64,000 bases of DNA from Jatrophihabitans sp. (GTDB lineage Bacteria > Actinomycetota > Actinomycetes > Mycobacteriales > Jatrophihabitantaceae), in assembly GCA_036399055.1 (NCBI GenBank), contig DASWNX010000008.1, positions 59,929 to 123,928 of the forward strand, written 5' to 3'. The position numbers and the translations under genes were made by a program. Below the pieces are notes generated by a model. It searched no databases and was not told the origin of the DNA. It saw nothing but the letters and a program-made list of their open reading frames with translations. Positions 35,153 through 42,157 of the stretch are shown here, piece after piece. Within the stretch, counting starts at the first letter, position 1; each line of letters begins with the position of its first letter.

Positions 35153-36463
35153 TCACCTGGCGAAGCCGGGCTGCCAGGCCTCCGCGATCTGACGGTAGGG
35201 CGCTCGAGCCCCGAGCTGGCACAGCACCCCTATCGATCCTATGGTCACTCGATGCAGTAGCAGGTACTCCGGCGGCAGGTTGAGCATCCGGCCGACCCGC
35301 GCAGCCTCGTTGCGGGGGTCGGCGATCCGTTGGGCTTGCTCCCGCATCCATTCCCGGCTGAAAGTGAACTCGGGCTGGGCCAAGGGCTCGAGGATCGGGC
35401 GGAGGTAGTCCATCACCTTGTCGGCGTCGATGCTCAGACCCGGCCGGATGAACCGCTCAGCGAGCATCGCGGCGATGACGGCCTCAGTCTCGCCGTCGAG
35501 CACCAGCCGGGTGATCCGCCCCAGTGGCTCGGGGGTCCCGTGCGGCAGCCGAGCCATCGCGCCGAAGTCAAGCACCCCGATCCGGCCGTCGTCGAGCAGC
35601 CTGAAATTGCCGGGATGAGGATCGGCGTGCAACAGCTGACTGCGTTGCGGAGCTGAGAAGTGCAGCAGGGCCAGTAACCGGCCGGCCCGGTCGCGTTGCT
35701 CCTGGGTGCCGGTCGCGATGATCTTCGACAGGGGGATGCCTTCCAGCCACTCGCTCACCACGACCTTGGGCGCGCTGGCCACCACGCGGGGCGCGACGAT
35801 ATCCGGGTCGCCCTCGTAGGCGGCGACGAACTGACGCTGGGCGCTGGCTTCCAACGTGTAGTCCAGCTCCTCGCTGACTCGCGCCTTCAGCTCCGTGAGC
35901 AGCGGCTTGACGTCCAGGCCGGGCGAGATCCTGCTGAAGACCTTGGCAAAACGGGACAGCTGGTTGAAATCGGCCATCAGGGCGGGTCCGGCGCCGGGGT
36001 ACTGGATCTTCACCGCCACCTCGCGACCGTCGATCCACACGGCCCGGTGGACCTGCCCGATCGAGGCGGCCGCCGCCGGTACGTCGTCGAAGGAAGTGAA
36101 GCGAGAGCGCCAGGACGTGCCGAACTGCTCATCGAGCACCCGGTGCATGATGGCCGGCGCCATCGGGGGAGCGGCCTCCTGCAGCCGGGTGAGCGCCTCT
36201 CGGTACGGCGCCGCGGAGCTCTCGGGCAGGGCAGCCTCGAACACCGACAGCGCCTGCCCGAACTTCATCGCCCCACCCTTGAGCTGGCCCAACACCGAGA
36301 ACAGCTGCTCGGCCGTGCGCTGGGCCAGGTCGGCCTGGATGTCTTCGGAGGATTGACCGGACAAGCGTCTGCCAAAGCCGACTGTCGCCCGGCCGGCGAC
36401 GCCGAGGGGCAAGCTGGCGAGCCGGGCTGTTCGGGCCACGCCGCGCTGCGGGATATCTGTCAC
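35153..36463 (-). CDS. ABC1/AarF (UbiB-like) kinase
   Basis: 436 residues from GTG 36463, 6 nt behind a CAGAAT -10-like box; a longer open frame upstream reaches into thiF-like coding sequence. ABC1 family landmarks: LKGGAMKFGQALS (the KxGQ motif), AAASIGQVHRA (the Ala-rich loop), VAVKIQYPG (Lys), EELDYTLEA, LLHADPHPGNF and VLDFGAM (catalytic and metal Asp). Atypical kinases of this family act as ATPases on quinone or lipid pathways at the membrane. Syntenic with Rv3197. Confidence 0.9.
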   Translation of the reverse strand: MTDIPQRGVARTARLASLPLGVAGRATVGFGRRLSGQSSEDIQADLAQRTAEQLFSVLGQLKGGAMKFGQALSVFEAALPESSAAPYREALTRLQEAAPPMAPAIMHRVLDEQFGTSWRSRFTSFDDVPAAAASIGQVHRAVWIDGREVAVKIQYPGAGPALMADFNQLSRFAKVFSRISPGLDVKPLLTELKARVSEELDYTLEASAQRQFVAAYEGDPDIVAPRVVASAPKVVVSEWLEGIPLSKIIATGTQEQRDRAGRLLALLHFSAPQRSQLLHADPHPGNFRLLDDGRIGVLDFGAMARLPHGTPEPLGRITRLVLDGETEAVIAAMLAERFIRPGLSIDADKVMDYLRPILEPLAQPEFTFSREWMREQAQRIADPRNEAARVGRMLNLPPEYLLLHRVTIGSIGVLCQLGARAPYRQIAEAWQPGFAR

Positions 36464-36467
36464 GGCT

Positions 36468-37577
36468 CTATTCTGCCGTGTCCGTCGGCTCTGGGGGGTT
36501 TGCCGTCGCGGCGCCGCAGTCGCAACCGTAGTGAGCAGGCCAACCACGGCGGCGTAATCGCCAGTCCGGCAGCTGCCATTCCAGGCTCGCCCCGATAGTC
36601 GCCGGGCGCTGCCGGTCCAGGTAAGCCAGCCCCTGCCCGACCGCTACACCTGCTGTCGCCACGCACAGCGCGACGTCGGAGGTGATCCGCCGCCGGGGCC
36701 TGGCGCCGAGCTGCACGGCCAGCGCCGGCCAGGCCGGGTCGCGATCAGCGCGGTGCAGGTCGGCGCAGCGCAGGCAACCGGTGCGCCCGGGCAACACCAG
36801 CGGGCCTATGACGGCACGCTGGCCGTCCACGCTGGCCGGCAGGTGCGGCACCTGGTCCTGATGCAGCGCCGAGCGCAGCGAGTCGTCCACGGGCGCGGGG
36901 TCGGTGAGCACCACCAGGTCGGTGGAACGCTCGGGTGGAATCGGGGTGGTCACCACGTCGGGGGCGTGCCGGAGCACCGCCTCATCGGCTGCGACGGCGA
37001 ACCTGCGGCCCTCGTCGGCAGGCGTCACGCCACCCGGGCAGGAGTCGCTGGCTGACACCTCGCCGGCATGCACCAACTGAACCCAGCCGACCCCGGCGGC
37101 GGCGAAGGTGGCGGCCACCGACGTCGCCAGCCTGGAGGTGCCGTGCACCGCGACGGCCGCCGCGCGGCGGGCCTGCAGAACGGCCACCGCGCGGTCTCCG
37201 AACTGGGCCGTGAGCGCGCCCAGATCGGCCGACAGCCGGGCTGGTAAGGCCGGAGACCCGGATGGCTGGCCGTCGGCGCTGGTCAGAAAGCCGGCCTTGT
37301 CCAGCACAGCGGCGAGCTCATCGCAGCCTTGCGGGACGTCACGGTGCGCCGGCGCCAGCGGCCTGCGGCCAGGACGCCACAGCAGCGGCGACAGCTGTTC
37401 GGGCTCGACGCCTTCGACGACGATTCGCCGAGCGCCTAGCTCGAATTGGACCACCCGCCGCGAACGCCACAGCACGATCGCCGCGCGGTTCAGCCGCCGG
37501 GCGCCCAGTTGCGAGGACGCAGAGCTGACGCCTGAGGTCGGACCGGCGGCTGGCAGGGGGTGGTGCTCCGGTGTCAT
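36468..37577 (-). CDS. ThiF-like protein, degenerate nucleotide loop
   Basis: 369 residues from ATG 37577; the frame is open upstream through the DnaA-box region and that part is ignored. The middle reads VAVHGTSRLATSVAATFAAAGVG, a ThiF/E1-like Rossmann start in which GxGxxG is degraded. Zinc-type pairs: GCLRCADLHR and CDCGAA. This resembles the E1-like part of TOMM cyclodehydratases, but no precursor peptide is near. It ends 4 nt before the ABC1 gene and is probably cotranscribed. Likely a non-adenylating paralogue. Confidence 0.65.
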   Translation of the reverse strand: MTPEHHPLPAAGPTSGVSSASSQLGARRLNRAAIVLWRSRRVVQFELGARRIVVEGVEPEQLSPLLWRPGRRPLAPAHRDVPQGCDELAAVLDKAGFLTSADGQPSGSPALPARLSADLGALTAQFGDRAVAVLQARRAAAVAVHGTSRLATSVAATFAAAGVGWVQLVHAGEVSASDSCPGGVTPADEGRRFAVAADEAVLRHAPDVVTTPIPPERSTDLVVLTDPAPVDDSLRSALHQDQVPHLPASVDGQRAVIGPLVLPGRTGCLRCADLHRADRDPAWPALAVQLGARPRRRITSDVALCVATAGVAVGQGLAYLDRQRPATIGASLEWQLPDWRLRRRGWPAHYGCDCGAATANPPEPTDTAE

Positions 37578-37617
37578 GACCAGGACGTTGGCACACCTCA
37601 CCGACGCTGGCGAAGGA

Positions 37618-37788
37618 CCGTCCACAGGGTGCAGAGAACCCTCAACCGTATGTCCACACTTGTGGAGCGCGTTGTGGATAACCTCTGGACGACGCGCCGC
37701 TCTTCCGGTTGACAGGCTGTGGACAAGTCGCGTCGCCTGCCTGGGGGCAGACCCCGTGAGGCTTGACGGGCAACGCGTTTTATCCACA
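37618..37788. promoter_or_regulatory. Cluster of DnaA boxes
   Basis: Perfect boxes: TGTGGATAA 37673-37681, TGTGGACAA 37718-37726 (both minus orientation) and TTATCCACA 37780-37788. Near-perfect: ATGTCCACA 37650-37658 and CCGTCCACA 37618-37626, with a TGTGGAGCG at 37661-37669. All lie in the 262-bp gap between two divergent genes. Confidence 0.75.
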
Positions 37789-37826
37789 ATCGGCTCGCCC
37801 ACGCGGGTCCTGTCACCGGCGCGGCC

Positions 37827-37832
37827 TAGGGT
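37827..37832 (+). promoter_or_regulatory. -10 element TAGGGT of the YgjP-type gene
   Basis: TAGGGT 7 nt before ATG 37840; leaderless layout. Confidence 0.6.
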
Positions 37833-37839
37833 GACGTCC

Positions 37840-38658
37840 ATGGCAGATGCATCCCCGTCGATCGAGGTACGGCGAAGCGCCCGTCGCCGACGCACGGTGT
37901 CCGCCTACCGAGACGGCGACAAGATCGTCATCTTGATGCCGGCACGCACCAGCAAAGCCGAGGAACAGCGCCTGATCACCGAGATGGTCGAGCGGGTCAC
38001 CCGCCGGGAGGCCAAGATGGCCAGCACCGGCCCCCGAGCAGGCGACGATCAGCTGCTCAGCCGCGCACGGTGGCTGTCTGAGGCCTACCTGGAGGGGCGG
38101 CCCCAGCCGGTCAGCGTCCGCTGGGTGAGGAACATGCACCATCGTTGGGGCTCGTGCACCCCTGCCGATCGGACCATCCGGCTCTCACACCGGCTGCACT
38201 CGACGCCGTCCTGGGTCATCGACTACGTCCTGGTGCACGAGCTGAGCCACCTGCTCGAGCCGGGGCACGACCGCGCCTTCTGGGCGTGGGCAGAGCGCTA
38301 CCCGCGCACCGAACGCGCCCGCGGGTTTCTGGAGGGCGTGGCCGTGGCGGCTCAGCTACCCGAGCTGTCCGACTGTGACTCGCCGGAGCTGGACTGCGGA
38401 CCCGCTGACTCATCCGGGCTGCCCGGCCGCTTGGCCGCGTTCGGGTCCTCCGCGCCGGCGGCGCCAGATGACCCCGCGTTGCCGGCGGGGCTGGACGGCT
38501 CCGTGTCGGCGGCGGGCGGGCTGGCGCCGGCCTCGGGTGACGGCGGCGCATCCGCTCCCGCCCTCGGCGGCGTGTCGGTCAGGTCATCGGCCTGCTCGGC
38601 GGCCGGCCTGAAACTGGCGAGATCGGGATCGTCCAACTCGGGCATCCGCATGTCGTGA
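37840..38658 (+). CDS. YgjP-like (DUF45) zinc metallopeptidase with C-terminal extension
   Basis: 272 residues from ATG 37840. The M48-type YgjP domain fills residues 1-175: MHHRWGSCTPADRTIRL and YVLVHELSHLLEPGHDRAFW with the HELSH zinc site. The remaining 100 residues are a Ser/Ala/Gly/Pro-rich tail that overlaps the convergent DUF2342 gene by 307 bp. The tail may be real or the result of a missing stop. Upstream -10 box supports the start. Confidence 0.82.
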   Translation: MADASPSIEVRRSARRRRTVSAYRDGDKIVILMPARTSKAEEQRLITEMVERVTRREAKMASTGPRAGDDQLLSRARWLSEAYLEGRPQPVSVRWVRNMHHRWGSCTPADRTIRLSHRLHSTPSWVIDYVLVHELSHLLEPGHDRAFWAWAERYPRTERARGFLEGVAVAAQLPELSDCDSPELDCGPADSSGLPGRLAAFGSSAPAAPDDPALPAGLDGSVSAAGGLAPASGDGGASAPALGGVSVRSSACSAAGLKLARSGSSNSGIRMS

Positions 38659-39845
38659 GCAGCGCCGTGCTCGGCCGCGAAGGCCATCGGGTCATCGAGG
38701 TCCTCGGCACGGGGGAGCAGGTCCGGGTGATTCCACAGCCCGTCCCGGGTCGAGGTTCCGTGCAGTTGGTACATCGCCGCCCACAGCGCGGCGGCATCGC
38801 GTAACCGTCGTGGGCGAAGCTCCAGGCCAACCAGGGTGGCGAAGGTCTGCTCAGCCGGCCCGCCGGAGGCGCGCCGCCGCCGCATGGCCTCGGTCAACGC
38901 CTGCCCGCCAGGCATCCGCTCGTCGGCCGCCTGGCCGACGACCGTGTCGACCCAGCCTTCGATCAGGGCTAACAGCGTCTCCAACCGGCGCAGCGCGGCG
39001 TTCTGGGCATCGGTGTTCTGCGGTTCGAACAGGCCGCCGGTCAGCGCGTTCTGCATCGACTCGGGATTGGTCGGATCGATGTCGCTGAGCGCTGCCGAGA
39101 TCGCCTCAGGATCGATGGAGATGCCGCGGCCGTAGGCGTCCACGGCCTCGATCAACTGCTGGCGCAGCCACGGCACGTGACTGAACAACCGGTGATGCGC
39201 CGCTTCGCGCAAGGCCATGAACAGCCTGACATCGGCGATCGGGCGTTCGAGTCCTTCAGCCAGGGCGTCCAGGTTGGCCAGCACCAGCGCGCCGGTACCA
39301 GCCGGACCGAGCGGCAGCCCCACCTCGGTGGCCGAGACGACCTCGTCAGCCAGCGCCGCGATGCCCTGACCCAGTTGGGCGCCGAACATCATGCCGCCGA
39401 GCTGGGCCATCATCGGCGCCATCGGCCCGGCCTGGGCGGCCACCTCTGGCGGGATCGCGCCCGACATCGCGGTCACCACCCGGCTGGCGACCGGGTCACA
39501 CAGCGCCGCCCAGGTGCCGATGGTCTTCTCCACCCAGTCGATCTGGCTCCACGCTTCGGTGGTGGTGATGCCCGAGGGCAGGTCGGTGACCCCGTCCAGC
39601 CAGATGTCGGCCAGCCGCAAGGCGTCGGCGACGGCGGCGTTGTCAGCCGGACCCATCCTGCGGTGCTGACCGGCCAGGCTCGAAATCGCCAGTTGCCGCG
39701 CCAGATCCCAGTTCACCGGACCGCCGGAGCTGGACAGCAGGCGTTGCAACTCGGCGAAAAGCGGGATCTTGCTCGCCAGGTCGTCTGGATCCCGGCCTGG
39801 CTCATCCTGGCCGAACTGCCCGAATCCGAATCCGAAGTTGCTCAT
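38352..39845 (-). CDS. DUF2342 zinc-dependent metalloprotease-like protein
   Basis: 497 residues from ATG 39845. Family features: PVNWDLARQLAISSLA, a coil around MMAQLGGMMFGAQLGQGIA, RLFMALREAAHHRLF, and a late QTFATLVGLELRPRRLRDAA segment. The HExxH-like place reads REAAHHRLF. The last 105 residues are Pro/Ala/Ser/Asp-rich and overlap the convergent gene. Syntenic with Rv3195. Function unknown despite the protease name. Confidence 0.82.
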   Translation of the reverse strand: MSNFGFGFGQFGQDEPGRDPDDLASKIPLFAELQRLLSSSGGPVNWDLARQLAISSLAGQHRRMGPADNAAVADALRLADIWLDGVTDLPSGITTTEAWSQIDWVEKTIGTWAALCDPVASRVVTAMSGAIPPEVAAQAGPMAPMMAQLGGMMFGAQLGQGIAALADEVVSATEVGLPLGPAGTGALVLANLDALAEGLERPIADVRLFMALREAAHHRLFSHVPWLRQQLIEAVDAYGRGISIDPEAISAALSDIDPTNPESMQNALTGGLFEPQNTDAQNAALRRLETLLALIEGWVDTVVGQAADERMPGGQALTEAMRRRRASGGPAEQTFATLVGLELRPRRLRDAAALWAAMYQLHGTSTRDGLWNHPDLLPRAEDLDDPMAFAAEHGAAHDMRMPELDDPDLASFRPAAEQADDLTDTPPRAGADAPPSPEAGASPPAADTEPSSPAGNAGSSGAAGAEDPNAAKRPGSPDESAGPQSSSGESQSDSSGS

Positions 39846-39852
39846 GTCAGCC

Positions 39853-39858
39853 ACGTTA
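39853..39858 (-). promoter_or_regulatory. -10 element TAACGT of the DUF2342 gene
   Basis: On the minus strand TAACGT lies 7 nt before ATG 39845; leaderless layout. Confidence 0.55.
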
Positions 39859-39959
39859 TCTGCAACGAGTGACACGCAGCGGCGGTGCCCACCAGACTGC
39901 GCCGTCAGCGAACGGCGTCGGGCCCGGCGCGCGTCCGCACCGACCGCTGACCAACGGCC

Positions 39960-39965
39960 TAACGT
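39960..39965 (+). promoter_or_regulatory. -10 element TAACGT of the small membrane gene
   Basis: TAACGT 7 nt before ATG 39973; mirror image of the divergent DUF2342 promoter. Confidence 0.55.
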
Positions 39966-39972
39966 GCACCGC

Positions 39973-40233
39973 ATGGCGTGGATGTGGTGGTTGCTGGCGC
40001 CGGTGGCCAGCACCGGGTTGGGCGCCGTCGTGATCTGGTGGCGGACCCCGGTCCAGACCGGCCGCCGGCTTCGCCGCATGGATGCGATGTCTGAGCACCA
40101 GGCGCTCCTGCGGGCACTGGAGCGGCGCTCGCCAGCCCTGTCTCCGCCGGCCCTGTCTCCGCCGGCCCTGTCTCCGCCTGCCCTGCCTCGGGCTGACATG
40201 CGGGTGCTCGCCGCCGAGCAGGGCGCGGACTGA
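39973..40233 (+). CDS. Small membrane protein with SPPAL repeats (86 aa)
   Basis: 86 residues from ATG 39973, supported by a leaderless -10 box. One membrane helix (WMWWLLAPVASTGLGAVVIW, residues 3-22), a basic segment RRLRRMDAMSEHQ, then four SPPAL repeats encoded by a 15-bp repeat (about 40135-40190). Function unknown. Starts divergently from the DUF2342 gene. Confidence 0.65.
   Translation: MAWMWWLLAPVASTGLGAVVIWWRTPVQTGRRLRRMDAMSEHQALLRALERRSPALSPPALSPPALSPPALPRADMRVLAAEQGAD
40135..40192. repeat. 15-bp coding repeat (SPPAL), about four copies
   Basis: CTGTCTCCGCCGGCC tandem units within the small membrane gene. Confidence 0.85.
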
Positions 40234-40364
40234 CATTCGCGCGAGCCGCCGCAGACTCCACTCGCGCCGGCCCGGGGCGCGCTTCGCCCCGGCCACCGCA
40301 CCGCCGGCGCCTGGCGAAGGCGCGGATACCCACGCCGCGACGGCCTTGATCGGCATGCGGCGGC

Positions 40365-40370
40365 TACTGT
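40365..40370 (+). promoter_or_regulatory. -10 element TACTGT of the PDZ/Lon protease gene
   Basis: TACTGT 7 nt before ATG 40378. An in-frame GTG at 40369 overlaps this box and is therefore unlikely to be the start. Confidence 0.6.
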
Positions 40371-40377
40371 GATCGCA

Positions 40378-41400
40378 ATGTCTCGTCAGCTGCGCACGCT
40401 CATCTTCGGTGCTGTCCTGTGCCTGGTGCTGGGCATCCTGAGCTTCGGGCTGCAGGTGCCCTACCTGGTCGAGAGTCCCGGGCCGACGTTCAACACCCTG
40501 GGCAAGGACGACGGCAAGGACATCATCGCCATCAGCGGGCACCCGGTGACTCCCACGTCAGGTCATCTGAACCTGACGACCGTCTCTGCCGACACCCAGA
40601 AGACCACCGTCCTGGGCGCGGTCCGCGGCTGGTTGCGCAACGATGAGGTCGTGGTGCCCCACGACAGCCTGTACCCGCCGGGAACCTCGCAAGAACAGCA
40701 GAACGAGCAGAACTCCCAGGACTTCCTGGTCTCACAGCAGAACGCCGTCGAGGCGGCGGCCTGCGAGTTGGGCTACCCGGAGGGTCTGGGGGTGAACTCG
40801 GTGTCGAAGGACTCGCCGAACACCGCGCTCAAGGCCGGTGACCAGTTCGTGTCGGTGGACCGAACGCCCATCGCCGATGACACCGCCTTGCGCAAGGTCC
40901 TCAACGCCCACCGGGTCGGCGACCGCCTGCCGGCCGTCATGCGGCGGGCCGGCAAACAGGTCGAGGTGACACTGCTGCTGCAGGCGCCGGCGGCCGAGAG
41001 CGACACGCCGCGCATCGGCATCACCATCGTCCAGGGCTGCCTGCCGCCGTTTCAGATCACCCTGAGCCTGACCGGTATCGGCGGCCCGTCGGCGGGGCTG
41101 ATGTTCTCGCTCGGCATCATCGACAAGATCAGCGCCGAGGACCTGACTCGCGGCAGGTTCATCGCCGGCACCGGCACCATCGACTCCTCGGGCAAGGTGG
41201 GCCCGATCGGCGGCATCGCGCTGAAGATGATCGCCGCCCGGCGGGCCGGGGCCACCGTGTTCCTGGCGCCGGCGGACAACTGCCTCGACGTCGACGGCAA
41301 CATCCCTTCGGGCCTGGACGTCATCAGGGTGGCCACCCTGGATGAGGCGATCGACAACCTCAAAGCCCACGCCGACGGCGGCCCGGTGGCGCGCTGCTAG
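40378..41400 (+). CDS. YlbL-type PDZ/Lon-like serine protease
   Basis: 340 residues from ATG 40378. Membrane helix at about 7-27 (LIFGAVLCLVLGILSFGL), a PDZ domain around residues 130-200 (SPNTALKAGDQFVSVD), and a Lon-like catalytic domain with GGPSAGLMFSLG (Ser) and SSGKVGPIGGIALKM (Lys). The Ser-Lys dyad is complete. Membrane-anchored, outward-facing protease of the YlbL family. Syntenic with Rv3194c. Confidence 0.92.
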   Translation: MSRQLRTLIFGAVLCLVLGILSFGLQVPYLVESPGPTFNTLGKDDGKDIIAISGHPVTPTSGHLNLTTVSADTQKTTVLGAVRGWLRNDEVVVPHDSLYPPGTSQEQQNEQNSQDFLVSQQNAVEAAACELGYPEGLGVNSVSKDSPNTALKAGDQFVSVDRTPIADDTALRKVLNAHRVGDRLPAVMRRAGKQVEVTLLLQAPAAESDTPRIGITIVQGCLPPFQITLSLTGIGGPSAGLMFSLGIIDKISAEDLTRGRFIAGTGTIDSSGKVGPIGGIALKMIAARRAGATVFLAPADNCLDVDGNIPSGLDVIRVATLDEAIDNLKAHADGGPVARC

Positions 41401-41446
41401 CAGCTCAGCCCGACGACCGAGCTCAAGCCGCCTCCAGCGCTGGCAC

Positions 41447-42028
41447 TCAGTCGAGCAGGGTGGCGCTCAGCGCGGCCACCAGGTTGGGCGCCAGCTCCGG
41501 CCCGGTCAGCAACTCATCCGGCGCCTCGGCCGCGCCGCGCAGCCGCAGGACGCTGGCCGACCGGCCGCCGCGCAGCACAGCCACCACCAGCCGGGCCTCC
41601 CGGCGATCCGGGTGCTCCAAGGCGGTGGTGGCCGCCGACGCGACCGTCAGGTCGTCCAGTTCGGGCTCAGCCGACGGGGGCAGCAGGACGATCTCTTGAC
41701 TGAGCGCGCAGCCGAGCACCTCCTCCGGCCAGCCGATCTGAGCCAGCACCTCGTCCAGCGGGCCCTCGGGCAGCTCCTCCTGGGCCACCGGAGTGATCGA
41801 CTCGGGGGATATCTCCGACGGGTCCGAGCCCGCGGCGGCCCCTAGCAGGCCCGCCGCTGTGGGGTCGGCTGCCAGCACCCGGGTCGGCACCAGGGCGAAC
41901 AGAGCCGGCGCCAGGTCCCAGCCGGCCTGGCCCACGTAGGCTTCGATCTCGGCCGCGACGGCTTCGAGCAGGATCTGCTCGGGCTCGGGCTCGGGGGCGG
42001 GGCCGGCTGAAAACTGGTCATCAGACAT
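41447..42028 (-). CDS. PPA1309 family protein
   Basis: 193 residues from ATG 42028; a much longer open frame upstream is antisense to UPF0182 and is ignored. Conserved stretches: AEIEAYVGQAGWDLAPALFALV and IGWPEEVLGCALSQEIVLLPP, typical of the actinobacterial PPA1309 family of unknown function. It lies between the protease and the UPF0182 gene, as usual for this locus. Confidence 0.75.
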   Translation of the reverse strand: MSDDQFSAGPAPEPEPEQILLEAVAAEIEAYVGQAGWDLAPALFALVPTRVLAADPTAAGLLGAAAGSDPSEISPESITPVAQEELPEGPLDEVLAQIGWPEEVLGCALSQEIVLLPPSAEPELDDLTVASAATTALEHPDRREARLVVAVLRGGRSASVLRLRGAAEAPDELLTGPELAPNLVAALSATLLD

Positions 42029-42157
42029 AGCTAGATCGTGCCATCCCTCGGAACCTGTGCCCGGCTCGGTACGTTGCTGCTGAAGGACGAGATCGAGAGC
42101 GTTCCAGACCGCGCCGGCGCAGCTGGCGGCGGCTGGGCGCCAGGTGAGGAGAACCTC

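Noticed and set aside
35696-36598. Open frame antisense to the ABC1 kinase gene
   Set aside because: No motif; the kinase on the other strand has all family landmarks.
37618-37788. Chromosomal origin oriC
   Set aside because: No dnaA, dnaN, rpmH or AT-rich unwinding region nearby; kept only as a DnaA-box cluster.
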